From Rhodobacteraceae bacterium SB2 (GTDB lineage Bacteria; Pseudomonadota; Alphaproteobacteria; Rhodobacterales; Rhodobacteraceae): a stretch of 64,000 nt of DNA. The notes under the pieces are model-generated. The model saw only the letters and a list, made by a program, of their open reading frames with translations. It had not been told where the DNA came from and ran no database searches. This document shows, piece after piece, positions 1 through 12,584 of this stretch (within the stretch, counting starts at the first letter, position 1; each line of letters starts with the position of its first letter). The stretch is taken from positions 248,001-312,000 of the forward strand of contig LGRT01000034.1 in the NCBI GenBank assembly GCA_001642945.1. Direction: 5' to 3'. The position numbers and the translations under genes were made by a program.

Positions 1-154
1 TGCGATCCGAAATTGTTAAACTGGCTTCAGTCATTGGCGCGCCCCTGCAGTTTTGATAAATAAATAACACAATTAAAGTGCTGGGTAATATATTATCACT
101 ATTGTGTTGACAGAAGCTTGTTTTGGCAAGAGCCTTGTCTGTGAAAGAGGAATC

Positions 155-934
155 ATGACCAGCACGCCGATTGAATATTTCAACGACTACGTTGCCACGA
201 TAAACCCATCTGGCGCTTCCTCTATTGTGCTTGCCTGCGAGCACGCCTCTTCTTACATTCCTGCTGCCTACAACGCTTTGGGTCTGACCGCGGAAGACCA
301 GAGCAGCCATGCGGCCTGGGATCCAGGGGCTTTAGGTGTTGCACAAAAGCTATCTCACCTATTGAACGCAGTTTTGGTGGCCAGCCAAGCATCGCGCTTA
401 TTATATGACTGTAACCGCCCTCCAAGCGCGACAAGCGCCATGCCAACGCGCAGCGAGTTGATCGATATCCCCGGAAATAAAGATCTTTCCGCCACCGAAA
501 AATCACAGCGAGTCAAGTTGTTTTATGAACCTTTTCGCGAACAATTGCATCAAGCCATGATGCGGCGACCTGATCCCATTTTGGTAACGGTTCATAGCTT
601 TACGCCCGTTTATTTTGGCAAGCCAAGAGCCTTGAAAATAGGCATTTTACACGATTCGGATACCCGGCTTGCGGATGCAATGCTGGATATTTCCAACGAA
701 GAACGTGACAAAAATATAAAGCGTAACGCCCCTTATGGGCCTGAGGACGGCGTAACACATACCCTGCAAGAACACGCGATTTCGCGCGGCCATCTCAACG
801 TTATGCTAGAAATCCGCAATGATTTAATCGCAACAGACGATCAACAAAACACCGTGGCAAAAATGATCGCGAAATGGATTGATCGCGCCTGCAGCCGCTT
901 AGGCGTGCCCGGGGATGTACAATGTCGCGCCTGA
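155..934 (+). CDS. N-formylglutamate amidohydrolase family protein
   Basis: A 259-residue cytoplasmic hydrolase of the N-formylglutamate amidohydrolase family (PF05013-like), which cleaves N-acyl or amide bonds of glutamate derivatives using zinc. The conserved blocks are visible: ACEHASSYIP near residues 27-36 (Glu29, His30), HAAWDPGA near 52-59 with the family Asp56, and TVHSF near 145-149. An in-frame start exists at 104, but the ATG at 155 is preceded by AAAGAGG at 144-150 and is the better start. It is the first gene of a plus-strand run, and its end overlaps the dctQ start by 13 bases, so the two are probably translationally coupled. The neighbouring glutamine-synthetase-like ligase suggests it hydrolyses a gamma-glutamyl or N-acyl glutamate intermediate rather than formylglutamate from histidine breakdown; no hut gene is present. 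Family is clear, substrate is inferred. Confidence 0.85.
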   Translation: MTSTPIEYFNDYVATINPSGASSIVLACEHASSYIPAAYNALGLTAEDQSSHAAWDPGALGVAQKLSHLLNAVLVASQASRLLYDCNRPPSATSAMPTRSELIDIPGNKDLSATEKSQRVKLFYEPFREQLHQAMMRRPDPILVTVHSFTPVYFGKPRALKIGILHDSDTRLADAMLDISNEERDKNIKRNAPYGPEDGVTHTLQEHAISRGHLNVMLEIRNDLIATDDQQNTVAKMIAKWIDRACSRLGVPGDVQCRA

Positions 935-1491
935 TGCAGCTTTATATTGCGTCGATTGACGGGGTCAATTTGCGGATTGGACGTATCGTGATGTACGGTA
1001 TTTTTGTTTTGATGGGCATTTTATTATGGTCTTCGATCAGCAAAACATTTTTCTTACCCTCTTTATGGACGTTAGAAATGGCCCAATTTACCATGGTGGC
1101 CTACTATATTTTAGGGGGGCCTTATTCCCTACAAATGGGATCGAACGTGCGCATGGATTTATTTTACGGCACGTGGTCTTTGCGCAAAAAAGCTTGGTTT
1201 GATTTGCTGACTGTTTTGTTTTTGATCTTCTATCTTGGGGTTCTGCTTTATGGCGCAATCAGCTCCACGGCCTATTCATTGGGATATTGGGGCGCCGAGC
1301 CGTTCTCGTTTTTTGCAGGATTGCTCACCGGCGCTGAAGAAATCGGCCGGATGGAGCGCTCATCAACGGCTTGGCGCCCTTACATGTGGCCCATCAAAGC
1401 TTTGATGATCGTAGGCATGTTTTTAATGCTGCTGCAATGCCTGTCAGAATTGTTCAAAGATATTCTGCGCGTTAAGGGTGAAGCCATCTGA
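922..1491 (+). CDS. dctQ: TRAP transporter small permease (DctQ/TakQ type)
   Basis: A 189-residue inner-membrane protein with four hydrophobic segments, the pattern of the small integral subunit of tripartite ATP-independent periplasmic transporters. It partners the large permease and stabilises the complex that takes solute from the binding protein using a sodium gradient. It overlaps the upstream hydrolase by 13 bases and the downstream dctM by one base (TGATG), so the genes are tightly coupled. The loop around residues 125-150 is somewhat longer than in the smallest DctQ proteins, as in TakQ-type subunits. Confidence 0.9.
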   Translation: MSRLMQLYIASIDGVNLRIGRIVMYGIFVLMGILLWSSISKTFFLPSLWTLEMAQFTMVAYYILGGPYSLQMGSNVRMDLFYGTWSLRKKAWFDLLTVLFLIFYLGVLLYGAISSTAYSLGYWGAEPFSFFAGLLTGAEEIGRMERSSTAWRPYMWPIKALMIVGMFLMLLQCLSELFKDILRVKGEAI

Positions 1492-2819
1492 TGCCGTATG
1501 AAATGATCGCCACGCTGATGTTTTCCACCATGATGCTGATGCTGCTTACAGGGCAGCGGGTGTTCGGCGCCATCGGGTTTGTTGCGGTGGCTGCCGCATT
1601 GCTGCTTTGGGGGGATAAAGGCGGTTTTGACATAGGCTTCTCTGCCGCAATGAAATTGATGAAATGGTACCCATTGCTGACGCTGCCTATGTTTATTTTT
1701 ATGGGTTATGTGCTGTCAGAAAGTAAAATTGCGGATGATCTTTACAGAATGTTCCACGTTTGGATGGGCGGCCTTCGCGGCGGTTTGGCGATCGGAACCA
1801 TCGGATTAATGGTGCTGATTTCAGCCATGAATGGGCTCAGCGTTGCCGGTATGGCGATCGGCTCGACGATTGCGCTGCCCGAACTTTTGAAACGAGGTTA
1901 TGATAAGCGCATGGTCACCGGCGTGATCCAGGCCGGCTCTAGCCTTGGTATTTTGGTGCCGCCCTCGGTGGTTCTGGTGCTCTATGCGATGATTGCACGT
2001 CAACCGGTTGGACAGCTTTGGTTGGCCGGTGTCATACCCGGATTGATGATGGCGGCTTTATTCATCCTCTATATTACTGTGCGGTGCCGTATAAACCCCG
2101 TACTTGGCCCTGTTCTGGATGCCAGCGAGCGCGATATTCCTCAGGCCGAAAAGATGCGGCTTCTGCGGGCTGGATTGCTGCCGGTGATGATCTTTGCCGT
2201 CATGATGGTGCCCTTTGTAAATGGCTGGACATCGCTGGTGGAAAGTTCAGCTATAGGGGCGATGGCTGCCTTCCTTGCCGCAATCCTAAAAGGCCGCATG
2301 ACTAGAGAAGTATTTGAAAACTCAATTAGAAACACGCTTGGGATCACCTGCATGTTCATGTGGATTATTTTGGCGGCGCTGGCCTTTGGGGCGGTATTTG
2401 ACGGGCTTGGCGCCGTTAAAGCAATCGAAAGCGTGTTCACCGAGCGTCTAAATTTAAGCCCGTTAATGATTCTGATCCTGATGCAACTCAGTTTTATATT
2501 GATGGGCACTTTTTTGGATGACACGGCGATGCTGGTGATCGTTGCACCGCTGTATGTTCCTTTGGTGGGCGCTTTGGGCTTTGATTTGATCTGGTATGGC
2601 ATTCTCTACACCATCACCACTCAGATCGCTTATATGACGCCGCCTTTTGGCTATAACCTTTTTCTGATGCGCGCGATGGCGCCACCAGAAATTTCCTTAA
2701 AAGACATCTATGCCTCTATTACGCCCTTTGTTTTGATTATGGTCTGTGCGCTAATATTGATCATGATTTTCCCAAGCATCGCCACCTGGCTTCCTGATTA
2801 TGTTTATAACCAACCTTAA
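1491..2819 (+). CDS. dctM: TRAP transporter large permease (DctM/TakM type)
   Basis: A 442-residue membrane protein with about twelve hydrophobic segments, the usual length and pattern of DctM, the subunit that carries solute across the inner membrane. Typical blocks are visible, such as GSTIALPELLKRGYD near residues 123-137, the SLGILVPPS segment near 151-159 and TPPFGYNLF near 383-391. It begins inside the dctQ stop codon and is followed by a short hairpin and then dctP. Order QMP with a TakP-like binding protein points to a carboxylate-bearing solute, because TRAP binding proteins usually hold a carboxylate through an arginine. Confidence 0.93.
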   Translation: MPYEMIATLMFSTMMLMLLTGQRVFGAIGFVAVAAALLLWGDKGGFDIGFSAAMKLMKWYPLLTLPMFIFMGYVLSESKIADDLYRMFHVWMGGLRGGLAIGTIGLMVLISAMNGLSVAGMAIGSTIALPELLKRGYDKRMVTGVIQAGSSLGILVPPSVVLVLYAMIARQPVGQLWLAGVIPGLMMAALFILYITVRCRINPVLGPVLDASERDIPQAEKMRLLRAGLLPVMIFAVMMVPFVNGWTSLVESSAIGAMAAFLAAILKGRMTREVFENSIRNTLGITCMFMWIILAALAFGAVFDGLGAVKAIESVFTERLNLSPLMILILMQLSFILMGTFLDDTAMLVIVAPLYVPLVGALGFDLIWYGILYTITTQIAYMTPPFGYNLFLMRAMAPPEISLKDIYASITPFVLIMVCALILIMIFPSIATWLPDYVYNQP

Positions 2820-2823
2820 CAGA

Positions 2824-2840
2824 ACCACGTCAAACGTGGT
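2824..2840 (+). promoter_or_regulatory. intergenic hairpin before dctP
   Basis: A perfect 7-bp stem (ACCACGT / ACGTGGT) with a CAA loop lies between the dctM stop and the dctP ribosome site. There is no T run, so it is more likely a transcript-processing or stabilising element than a terminator. A second hairpin follows dctP at 3908-3928. Confidence 0.5.
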
Positions 2841-2864
2841 CGCAACCCAACCAAGGAGACTGAC

Positions 2865-3896
2865 ATGACTACCAGACGTAAGTTTATTCAAGGCGCAGCG
2901 ATCGCTGCACCTGCGGCCCTTGCCACTCCGGCACTGGCGCAAAGCACCATTAAATGGCGGATGCAAACCTATGCCGGTGCGTCTCTCGCGGCGGAAGTAA
3001 TCGTACCCGCGATTGATATGTTCAACAAAATTGCTGGCGACCGGATGCAAATCGAATTGTTCTTTGCCGATCAGCTGGTGCCCACGGGTGAATTGTTCCA
3101 AGCCATGCAGCGCGGCACGATTGATGCCGTTCAATCCGATGATGATTCGATGGCCTCGCCCACCGAAGTAACCGTGTTTGGGGGCTATTTCCCCTTCGGA
3201 TCGCGCTATTCTCTTGATGTGCCAGTGCTGTTTAACCAATATGGCTTAAACGAAATTTGGGATGAGGAATATTCTGCCGTTGGCGTAAAGCATATTTCTG
3301 CAGGCTCTTGGGATCCCTGCCACTTTGCCACCAAAGATCCAATCCGCAGCTTAGATGACATGAAAGGCAAACGGATCTTTACCTTTCCAACTGCGGGGCG
3401 TTTCCTTAGCCAGTTTGGCGTTGTTCCTGTGAACTTGCCTTGGGAAGACATTGAAGTTGCAGTGCAAACCGGCGAGCTTGATGGGATCGCATGGTCTGGT
3501 ATCACGGAAGATTACACCGTGGGATGGGCTGATGTAACCAATTACTTCCTAACCAATAATATTTCAGGCGCTTGGGCAGGATCCTTCTTTGCCAATATGG
3601 AGCGCTGGAATGAATTGCCCGAAGACCTGCAGACGCTGTTCCGCGTGTGTTGTGATCAATCGCATTATTACCGCCAATGGTGGTATTGGGGCGGTGAGGC
3701 CAACCTGCGCGTCAATGGAACAAAGCTCCAGCTGACCACGATCCCAGATGAGGAATGGGCAACGGTTGAAACGGCTGCCCAAGAGTTTTGGGAAGAAATT
3801 GCGGCGGAAAGCGAAACCAAACGTCGCGTTGTTGATATCTTTAAGAAATATAATGCCGATATGGTTAAAGCGGGTCGTCCTTACCGCTACGGCTAA
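2865..3896 (+). CDS. dctP: TRAP transporter solute-binding protein (TakP-like)
   Basis: A 343-residue periplasmic binding protein. The N-terminus has a Tat-type leader (TTRRKFIQG, a hydrophobic Ala-rich stretch, cleavage after ATPALAQ near residue 26). The body resembles TakP-like binders of small organic acids: WRMQTYAGAS after the leader, a central GKRIFTFPTAGRF block near 168-180, and ELDGIAWSG near 205-213. AAGGAG sits about 8 bases before the ATG. Hairpins flank the gene on both sides, which would fit higher expression of the binder than of the membrane subunits. The solute is not identifiable from sequence; the following ligase and dehydrogenases suggest an amine- or amino-alcohol-containing acid. 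Confidence 0.92.
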   Translation: MTTRRKFIQGAAIAAPAALATPALAQSTIKWRMQTYAGASLAAEVIVPAIDMFNKIAGDRMQIELFFADQLVPTGELFQAMQRGTIDAVQSDDDSMASPTEVTVFGGYFPFGSRYSLDVPVLFNQYGLNEIWDEEYSAVGVKHISAGSWDPCHFATKDPIRSLDDMKGKRIFTFPTAGRFLSQFGVVPVNLPWEDIEVAVQTGELDGIAWSGITEDYTVGWADVTNYFLTNNISGAWAGSFFANMERWNELPEDLQTLFRVCCDQSHYYRQWWYWGGEANLRVNGTKLQLTTIPDEEWATVETAAQEFWEEIAAESETKRRVVDIFKKYNADMVKAGRPYRYG

Positions 3897-3907
3897 TCGA
3901 TCACAAA

Positions 3908-3928
3908 GGGGCAGCAATGCGCTGCCCC
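3908..3928 (+). promoter_or_regulatory. hairpin after dctP
   Basis: A perfect 8-bp stem (GGGGCAGC / GCTGCCCC) with a 5-base loop starts 11 bases after the dctP stop. No T run follows, so readthrough into the ligase gene is expected; it probably protects the 3' end of a dctP-containing transcript. It also contains the ATG at 3917, an argument against that codon as start of the next gene. Confidence 0.6.
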
Positions 3929-3952
3929 CTACCCTCAACGAAAGATATCTTT

Positions 3953-5317
3953 ATGCCCGGACAATTTACCTTTGAAGCCTTAAAAAACCAAGTCGCAGAC
4001 GGCACGATAGATACCGTTCTGGCCTGTTTTGTTGATATGCAAGGGCGTTTGATGGGAAAGCGCTTCCATGCCGCCAATTTTGTGGAAACCTCTTTCGAAG
4101 AAACGCATTGTTGTAATTACCTATTGGCCACGGATCTTGAAATGGCCACCCCGGATGGCTATGCGTCAACAAGCTGGGAAACCGGTTATGGCGATTACGT
4201 AATGAAGCCAGACCTCTCGACCATCCGCCTGCTTCCTTGGCTAGAGGGAACCGCGCTTGTGCTCTGCGATATTTTGGATCACCACACGCATGAGGAGGTA
4301 GCGCATGCCCCCCGGGCCATGTTGAAAAAGCAGATCACACGCCTAAATGCGATGGGGCTAGATGCCAAAATGGCAACCGAGCTTGAATTTTTCCTGTTCG
4401 AAAAGAGCTTTGATGACATACGCAAAGACGGCTTTCAAAACCTAGAGCCCATCAGCGGCTATAACGAAGATTATCATATTTTACAGACCACGAAGGAAGA
4501 GGGTGTTATGCGCCCAATCCGCAACTACCTTTACAAGGCCGGCTTGCCGGTTGAAAATTCGAAAGGGGAAGCAGAGGCTGGGCAAGAAGAGTTGAACATC
4601 CGCTATTCACCGGCCTTGGATTGCGCCGATTACCATTCCATCGCGAAACATGCGATCAAAGAGATCGCCTGGCAAAATGGCCGCGCGGCAACCTTTTTAC
4701 CCAAATGGCACAAGGATCGAGTTGGCTCATCCAGCCATGTTCATCAATCATTGTGGAAAGACGGGGCACCCGCGTTTTATGACGGCGAAGGCCCGCATGG
4801 CATGTCAAAATTGATGGGCCATTATATGGCCGGTTTGATCAAATACGCACCCGATTACACCTATTTTCTTGCGCCTTACATCAACAGCTATAAACGCTTT
4901 GCCAAAGGCACTTTCGCGCCGACAAAAACCGTCTGGTCGGTTGACAATCGTACAGCCGGATTTCGGTTATGCGGCGAAGGTACAAAAGGCATCCGCGTTG
5001 AATGTCGGATCGGTGGATCAGATTTGAACCCTTATCTGGCGCAAGCTGTGATGTTGGCCGCTGGCCTTAAGGGGATCGAGGATGAATTGTCGCTGCCCCC
5101 GGCCACGGCCGGTGATGTCTATGCCGCAACACAGGCCGCGGATATTCCGCAAACCCTGCGCGCCGCAACCGAAACCTTGCGCAATTCAACATTCCTACGA
5201 GAGTGCTTGGGAGAGGCGGTTGTCGATCACTACACCCGCGCCGCCGAATGGGAGCAAGAAGAATTTGACCGCGTCGTCACCGATTGGGAAATCGCGCGCG
5301 GTTTTGAAAGGGCTTAA
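3953..5317 (+). CDS. glutamine synthetase family ligase (gamma-glutamyl-amide synthetase type)
   Basis: A 454-residue member of the glutamine synthetase superfamily. Family motifs are present: ELEFFLFEK near residue 142 (metal-binding Glu), GEAEAGQEELNI near 207-218, the metal-site HVHQSLW near 264-270, NRTAGFRLCG near 327-336 and ECRIGGSDLNPYLA near 345-358. It differs from the nitrogen-assimilation enzyme GlnA and looks like catabolic relatives (PuuA, GmaS, IpuC), which join L-glutamate to an amine using ATP. The ATG at 3953 is preferred because the upstream one at 3917 sits in a hairpin. It is followed four bases later by an aldehyde dehydrogenase and then an alcohol dehydrogenase, the order expected for oxidation of a gamma-glutamylated amino alcohol. 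The amine itself is unknown. Confidence 0.88.
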   Translation: MPGQFTFEALKNQVADGTIDTVLACFVDMQGRLMGKRFHAANFVETSFEETHCCNYLLATDLEMATPDGYASTSWETGYGDYVMKPDLSTIRLLPWLEGTALVLCDILDHHTHEEVAHAPRAMLKKQITRLNAMGLDAKMATELEFFLFEKSFDDIRKDGFQNLEPISGYNEDYHILQTTKEEGVMRPIRNYLYKAGLPVENSKGEAEAGQEELNIRYSPALDCADYHSIAKHAIKEIAWQNGRAATFLPKWHKDRVGSSSHVHQSLWKDGAPAFYDGEGPHGMSKLMGHYMAGLIKYAPDYTYFLAPYINSYKRFAKGTFAPTKTVWSVDNRTAGFRLCGEGTKGIRVECRIGGSDLNPYLAQAVMLAAGLKGIEDELSLPPATAGDVYAATQAADIPQTLRAATETLRNSTFLRECLGEAVVDHYTRAAEWEQEEFDRVVTDWEIARGFERA

Positions 5318-5321
5318 GAAA

Positions 5322-6695
5322 ATGACCATTCAATGTATTTCACCGATTGACGGATCGATTTATGTTTCGCGTCAAACGCTTGCCTATGCCGATGCGAAAG
5401 CCGCGGCTCATACCGCGAAAACAGCGCAAGGCGACTGGGCAAAACGTTCTTTAAGCGAGCGGATTTCGCTGGTCCAAGCAGGTGTGGCGGCTATTGGCGC
5501 GATGAATGACGAGATCGTTCCTGAACTGGCTTGGCAAATGGGGCGCCCTATCCGCTATGGCGGTGAGTTTGGAGGGTTTGACGAGCGCGCCTCCTATATG
5601 GCACAGATTGCCCAAGACGCATTGGCGGATATAGAAATCGAAAACAGTGATGCGTTTCGCCGCGTTATCAAGCGCGTACCGCATGGCGTGGTTTTGGTGG
5701 TGGCGCCGTGGAATTACCCCTACATGACCGCAATCAACACCATTGCACCCGCGCTTATTGCCGGAAATGCAGTGATCTTAAAGCACGCTTCGCAAACCCC
5801 TTTGGTGGGCGAACGTCTTGCGCAAGCCTTTCACGGTGCCGGCGTGCCAAAAGATGTATTTCAAAACCTTTTTTTAGATCATGAGACAACATCAGCGTTA
5901 ATTTCGGAGCGCGCCTTTGGATTTGTCAACTTCACCGGCTCCGTTTCAGGTGGCAAAGCGATGGAAAGTGCCGCTAGCGGCACATTTACCGGTCTTGGCT
6001 TAGAGCTTGGCGGAAAGGATCCGGGCTATGTGATGGAAGACGCTCATCTAGACGCTGCCGTAGACACGCTGATCGATGGTGCGATGTTCAATTCCGGGCA
6101 ATGCTGCTGCGGCATCGAACGTATTTATGTGCAGGAGGCGTTGTTTGAGAGCTTTGTTGAAAAAGCCGTTGCCATCGTAAATGGCTATAAGCTGGGACAC
6201 CCGCTTGATCCAGAAACAACGCTTGGTCCGATGGCTCAAACCCGCTTTGCCGATCTGGTCCGCGCACAAACCAAAGAGGCCATCGCTGCAGGTGCCACGC
6301 CCCAAATCAAACCCGAAGCTTTCCCGGAAGATGATGGGGCCTATCTGATGCCTCAAATTCTTACCAATGTAAGCCATGACATGCGCATCATGCGCGAAGA
6401 AAGTTTTGGCCCCGTGGTGGGGATCATGCCTGTTAAAAACGATGCAGAGGCAATAGCGCTTATGAATGATAGCAATTTTGGATTGACGGCCTCATTATGG
6501 ACGCAAAACAGGGGCCGCGCCGAAATCATCGCCGATCAAATCGAAACGGGAACCGTTTTTTTAAACCGCGCCGATTATCTTGACCCAGCCCTGTGCTGGA
6601 CCGGATGTAAAGATACTGGGCGTGGTGGCGGGTTATCCGTTATCGGATTTCACAATTTAACACGTCCTAAATCGTATCATTTCAAGAAGGTCTAG
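5322..6695 (+). CDS. NAD(P)-dependent aldehyde dehydrogenase
   Basis: A 457-residue aldehyde dehydrogenase, short like the succinate-semialdehyde class. The cofactor segment VVAPWNYPY lies near residues 126-134, NFTGSVSGG near 203-211, the general-base Glu228 in LGLELGGKD, and the catalytic cysteine in NSGQCCCGIE (Cys262 by alignment of the GQxC pattern). Three consecutive cysteines there are notable. An open frame extends far upstream into the ligase gene, but the ATG at 5322, four bases after the ligase stop, gives the normal N-terminus. In the proposed pathway it would turn the gamma-glutamyl aldehyde made by the next gene product into the acid. Confidence 0.92.
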   Translation: MTIQCISPIDGSIYVSRQTLAYADAKAAAHTAKTAQGDWAKRSLSERISLVQAGVAAIGAMNDEIVPELAWQMGRPIRYGGEFGGFDERASYMAQIAQDALADIEIENSDAFRRVIKRVPHGVVLVVAPWNYPYMTAINTIAPALIAGNAVILKHASQTPLVGERLAQAFHGAGVPKDVFQNLFLDHETTSALISERAFGFVNFTGSVSGGKAMESAASGTFTGLGLELGGKDPGYVMEDAHLDAAVDTLIDGAMFNSGQCCCGIERIYVQEALFESFVEKAVAIVNGYKLGHPLDPETTLGPMAQTRFADLVRAQTKEAIAAGATPQIKPEAFPEDDGAYLMPQILTNVSHDMRIMREESFGPVVGIMPVKNDAEAIALMNDSNFGLTASLWTQNRGRAEIIADQIETGTVFLNRADYLDPALCWTGCKDTGRGGGLSVIGFHNLTRPKSYHFKKV

Positions 6696-6699
6696 AATC

Positions 6700-7845
6700 A
6701 TGAGCATCGTTGCAAACTGGTCTTATCCAACCGCCATTCGCTTTGGTGCGGGCCGCATTTCTGAAATCGGCGAAGCCTGCGCGGCGGCCGGAATAAAAAA
6801 ACCACTTTTGATCACGGATCGTGGCTTGGCCAAGATGGATATCACAACCCGGGCTTTAGACCTGCTTGAGGCCGCTGGCCTTGGCCGGGCCCTTTTTGCG
6901 GATGTGGATCCAAACCCGAATGAAAAAAATGCTGCCGCAGGCGTTGCCGCCTTTAAGGAAGGCGGACATGACGGAGTTGTGGCTTTTGGAGGAGGCTCGG
7001 GACTTGATCTGGGAAAGCTGGTGGCGTTTCTGGCGGGTCAAACGCGCCCTTTGTGGGATTTCGAAGATATCGGAGATTGGTGGACACGCGCAGATGCCGA
7101 TGCAATTGCAACAATTGTGGCCGTACCAACCACGGCTGGAACAGGGTCAGAAGTGGGCCGCGCCTCGGTGATTACCAATTCCATAACCGAAGAAAAGAAA
7201 ATCATTTTCCACCCAAAATTTTTGCCAAGCGTGGTAATTTGTGATCCAGAACTAACGGTTGGAATGCCAAAGTTCATCACAGCTGGCACTGGCTTGGATG
7301 CGTTTGCGCATTGCGTTGAAGCGTTTTGTTCGCCCCATTACCATCCGATGTCGCAGGGCATGGCCCTGGAAGGCATGCGGCTTGTTAAAACCTTTTTGCC
7401 CCGCGCTTATGCGGATGGCAGCGACCTTGAAGCGCGGGCGCATATGATGTCTGCCGCGGCGATGGGGGCGACAGCCTTTCAAAAGGGTCTGGGCGCCATT
7501 CACGCCTTATCGCATCCGATCGGGGCCATGTATCACACGCATCATGGCACAACGAACGCGGTTTGTATGCCGGCTGTTTTGCAATTCAATAAAACCGCTA
7601 TTGAGGAAAAGTTATCCGCCGCGGCAAACTATCTTAACATTCAAGGCGGTTTTGATGGATTTTGCGCATTTGTGGATGACCTTAACGCCTCGTTGCAGAT
7701 TCCAAAATCGCTGACCGCGCTTGGTATTGCAGATATTGATATTGATCGCGTAGTTGCGGGAGCCCTAAGTGATCCCAGCACAGGCGGAAACCCCGTGGAA
7801 ATGACGCCGGAGAATACGCGTAAGCTATTACTCGCGTGCTGTTAA
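6700..7845 (+). CDS. iron-containing alcohol dehydrogenase
   Basis: A 381-residue group III (iron-type) alcohol dehydrogenase. The dinucleotide motif GGGSGLDLGK lies at 97-106 and PTTAGTGSEV at 143-152. Predicted metal ligands are Asp200 and His204 (GLDAFAHCVE), His268 (GAIHALSHP) and His282 (HTHHGTTNA), matching the pattern in FucO-type enzymes. It starts four bases after the aldehyde dehydrogenase stop and ends the operon; a terminator follows at 7894. It would oxidise the hydroxyl group of an imported or glutamylated amino alcohol. The order ligase, aldehyde dehydrogenase, alcohol dehydrogenase resembles the isopropylamine (ipu) type of gamma-glutamyl pathway. Confidence 0.93.
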   Translation: MSIVANWSYPTAIRFGAGRISEIGEACAAAGIKKPLLITDRGLAKMDITTRALDLLEAAGLGRALFADVDPNPNEKNAAAGVAAFKEGGHDGVVAFGGGSGLDLGKLVAFLAGQTRPLWDFEDIGDWWTRADADAIATIVAVPTTAGTGSEVGRASVITNSITEEKKIIFHPKFLPSVVICDPELTVGMPKFITAGTGLDAFAHCVEAFCSPHYHPMSQGMALEGMRLVKTFLPRAYADGSDLEARAHMMSAAAMGATAFQKGLGAIHALSHPIGAMYHTHHGTTNAVCMPAVLQFNKTAIEEKLSAAANYLNIQGGFDGFCAFVDDLNASLQIPKSLTALGIADIDIDRVVAGALSDPSTGGNPVEMTPENTRKLLLACC

Positions 7846-7893
7846 GAACACCCAGAAGCTAACGTTCCAAATATGAGGTTTGAAATGCAGTTA

Positions 7894-7918
7894 GCTGATC
7901 ACATCGGCAGTTTTTTTT
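7894..7918 (+). terminator. rho-independent terminator of the ligase/dehydrogenase operon
   Basis: A 6-bp stem (GCTGAT / ATCGGC, one G-T wobble) with a CAC loop is followed by AG and eight T residues, about 50 bases past the alcohol dehydrogenase stop. Confidence 0.65.
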
Positions 7919-8071
7919 AACAAGCAGACTAATTTCACCCTAAAGTAAACGAGCTGGGGTGTACGTCATCCCTGCCTTAAAGTGTTACGTCTCTGATAAC
8001 AACGTGCCCGGCTTGTTGGTCTGAGCACCTTCATTTGTTATGTAGAAATGAATTCAGGCTTTCATACAGGG

Positions 8072-8209
8072 TCAAGACCAGCCTGGAAGATGCAAGGCAA
8101 CGCCCAGTATAAACATCAACGACACCGCACCGAACATGTCTTTGATCACATGTTCACCAGACTGTTTCAGAATTGCTTTTATTTCGCGCATTGTATCATC
8201 CCAACTCAT
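8072..8209 (-). CDS. small single-span membrane protein, unknown function
   Basis: A 45-residue ORF on the minus strand beginning MSWDDTMREIKAIL. An amphipathic, charged N-terminal half is followed by one hydrophobic span (MFGAVSLMFILGVALHL) and ends at PGWS. The frame is open further upstream to 8263, but that start also lacks a ribosome site. The gene sits just downstream of recG in the same direction. No family is recognised; the composition is protein-like, but no strong Shine-Dalgarno is seen, so it could be spurious. Confidence 0.4.
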   Translation of the reverse strand: MSWDDTMREIKAILKQSGEHVIKDMFGAVSLMFILGVALHLPGWS

Positions 8210-8289
8210 GTTTATGCTTTGTTCCCATTTTTTTGGGGGAATGTAAAGGTTTTTCGAGAACATTTGAGAACAAAGTGCGTATATCTTGG

Positions 8290-12524
<4,235 letters not shown>

Positions 12525-12584
12525 CTATTGGCTCTGTGATAGAGTGGCTTGAAACCGCGGTCCAGAGAAGAATCTTTAATTTGT

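Noticed and set aside
3917-3952. Earlier ATG as start of the glutamine-synthetase-like gene
   Set aside because: It lies within a perfect hairpin; the ATG at 3953 gives the family N-terminus.
5082-5321. Open frame upstream of the first ALDH
   Set aside because: Encodes basic, non-family sequence inside the ligase gene in another frame.
8253-8275. Tandem GAGAAC motifs resembling an alphaproteobacterial SOS box
   Set aside because: The copies are 10 bases apart (GAAC-N6-GAAC) while the known box is GAAC-N7-GAAC, and the downstream small ORF is not a repair gene.
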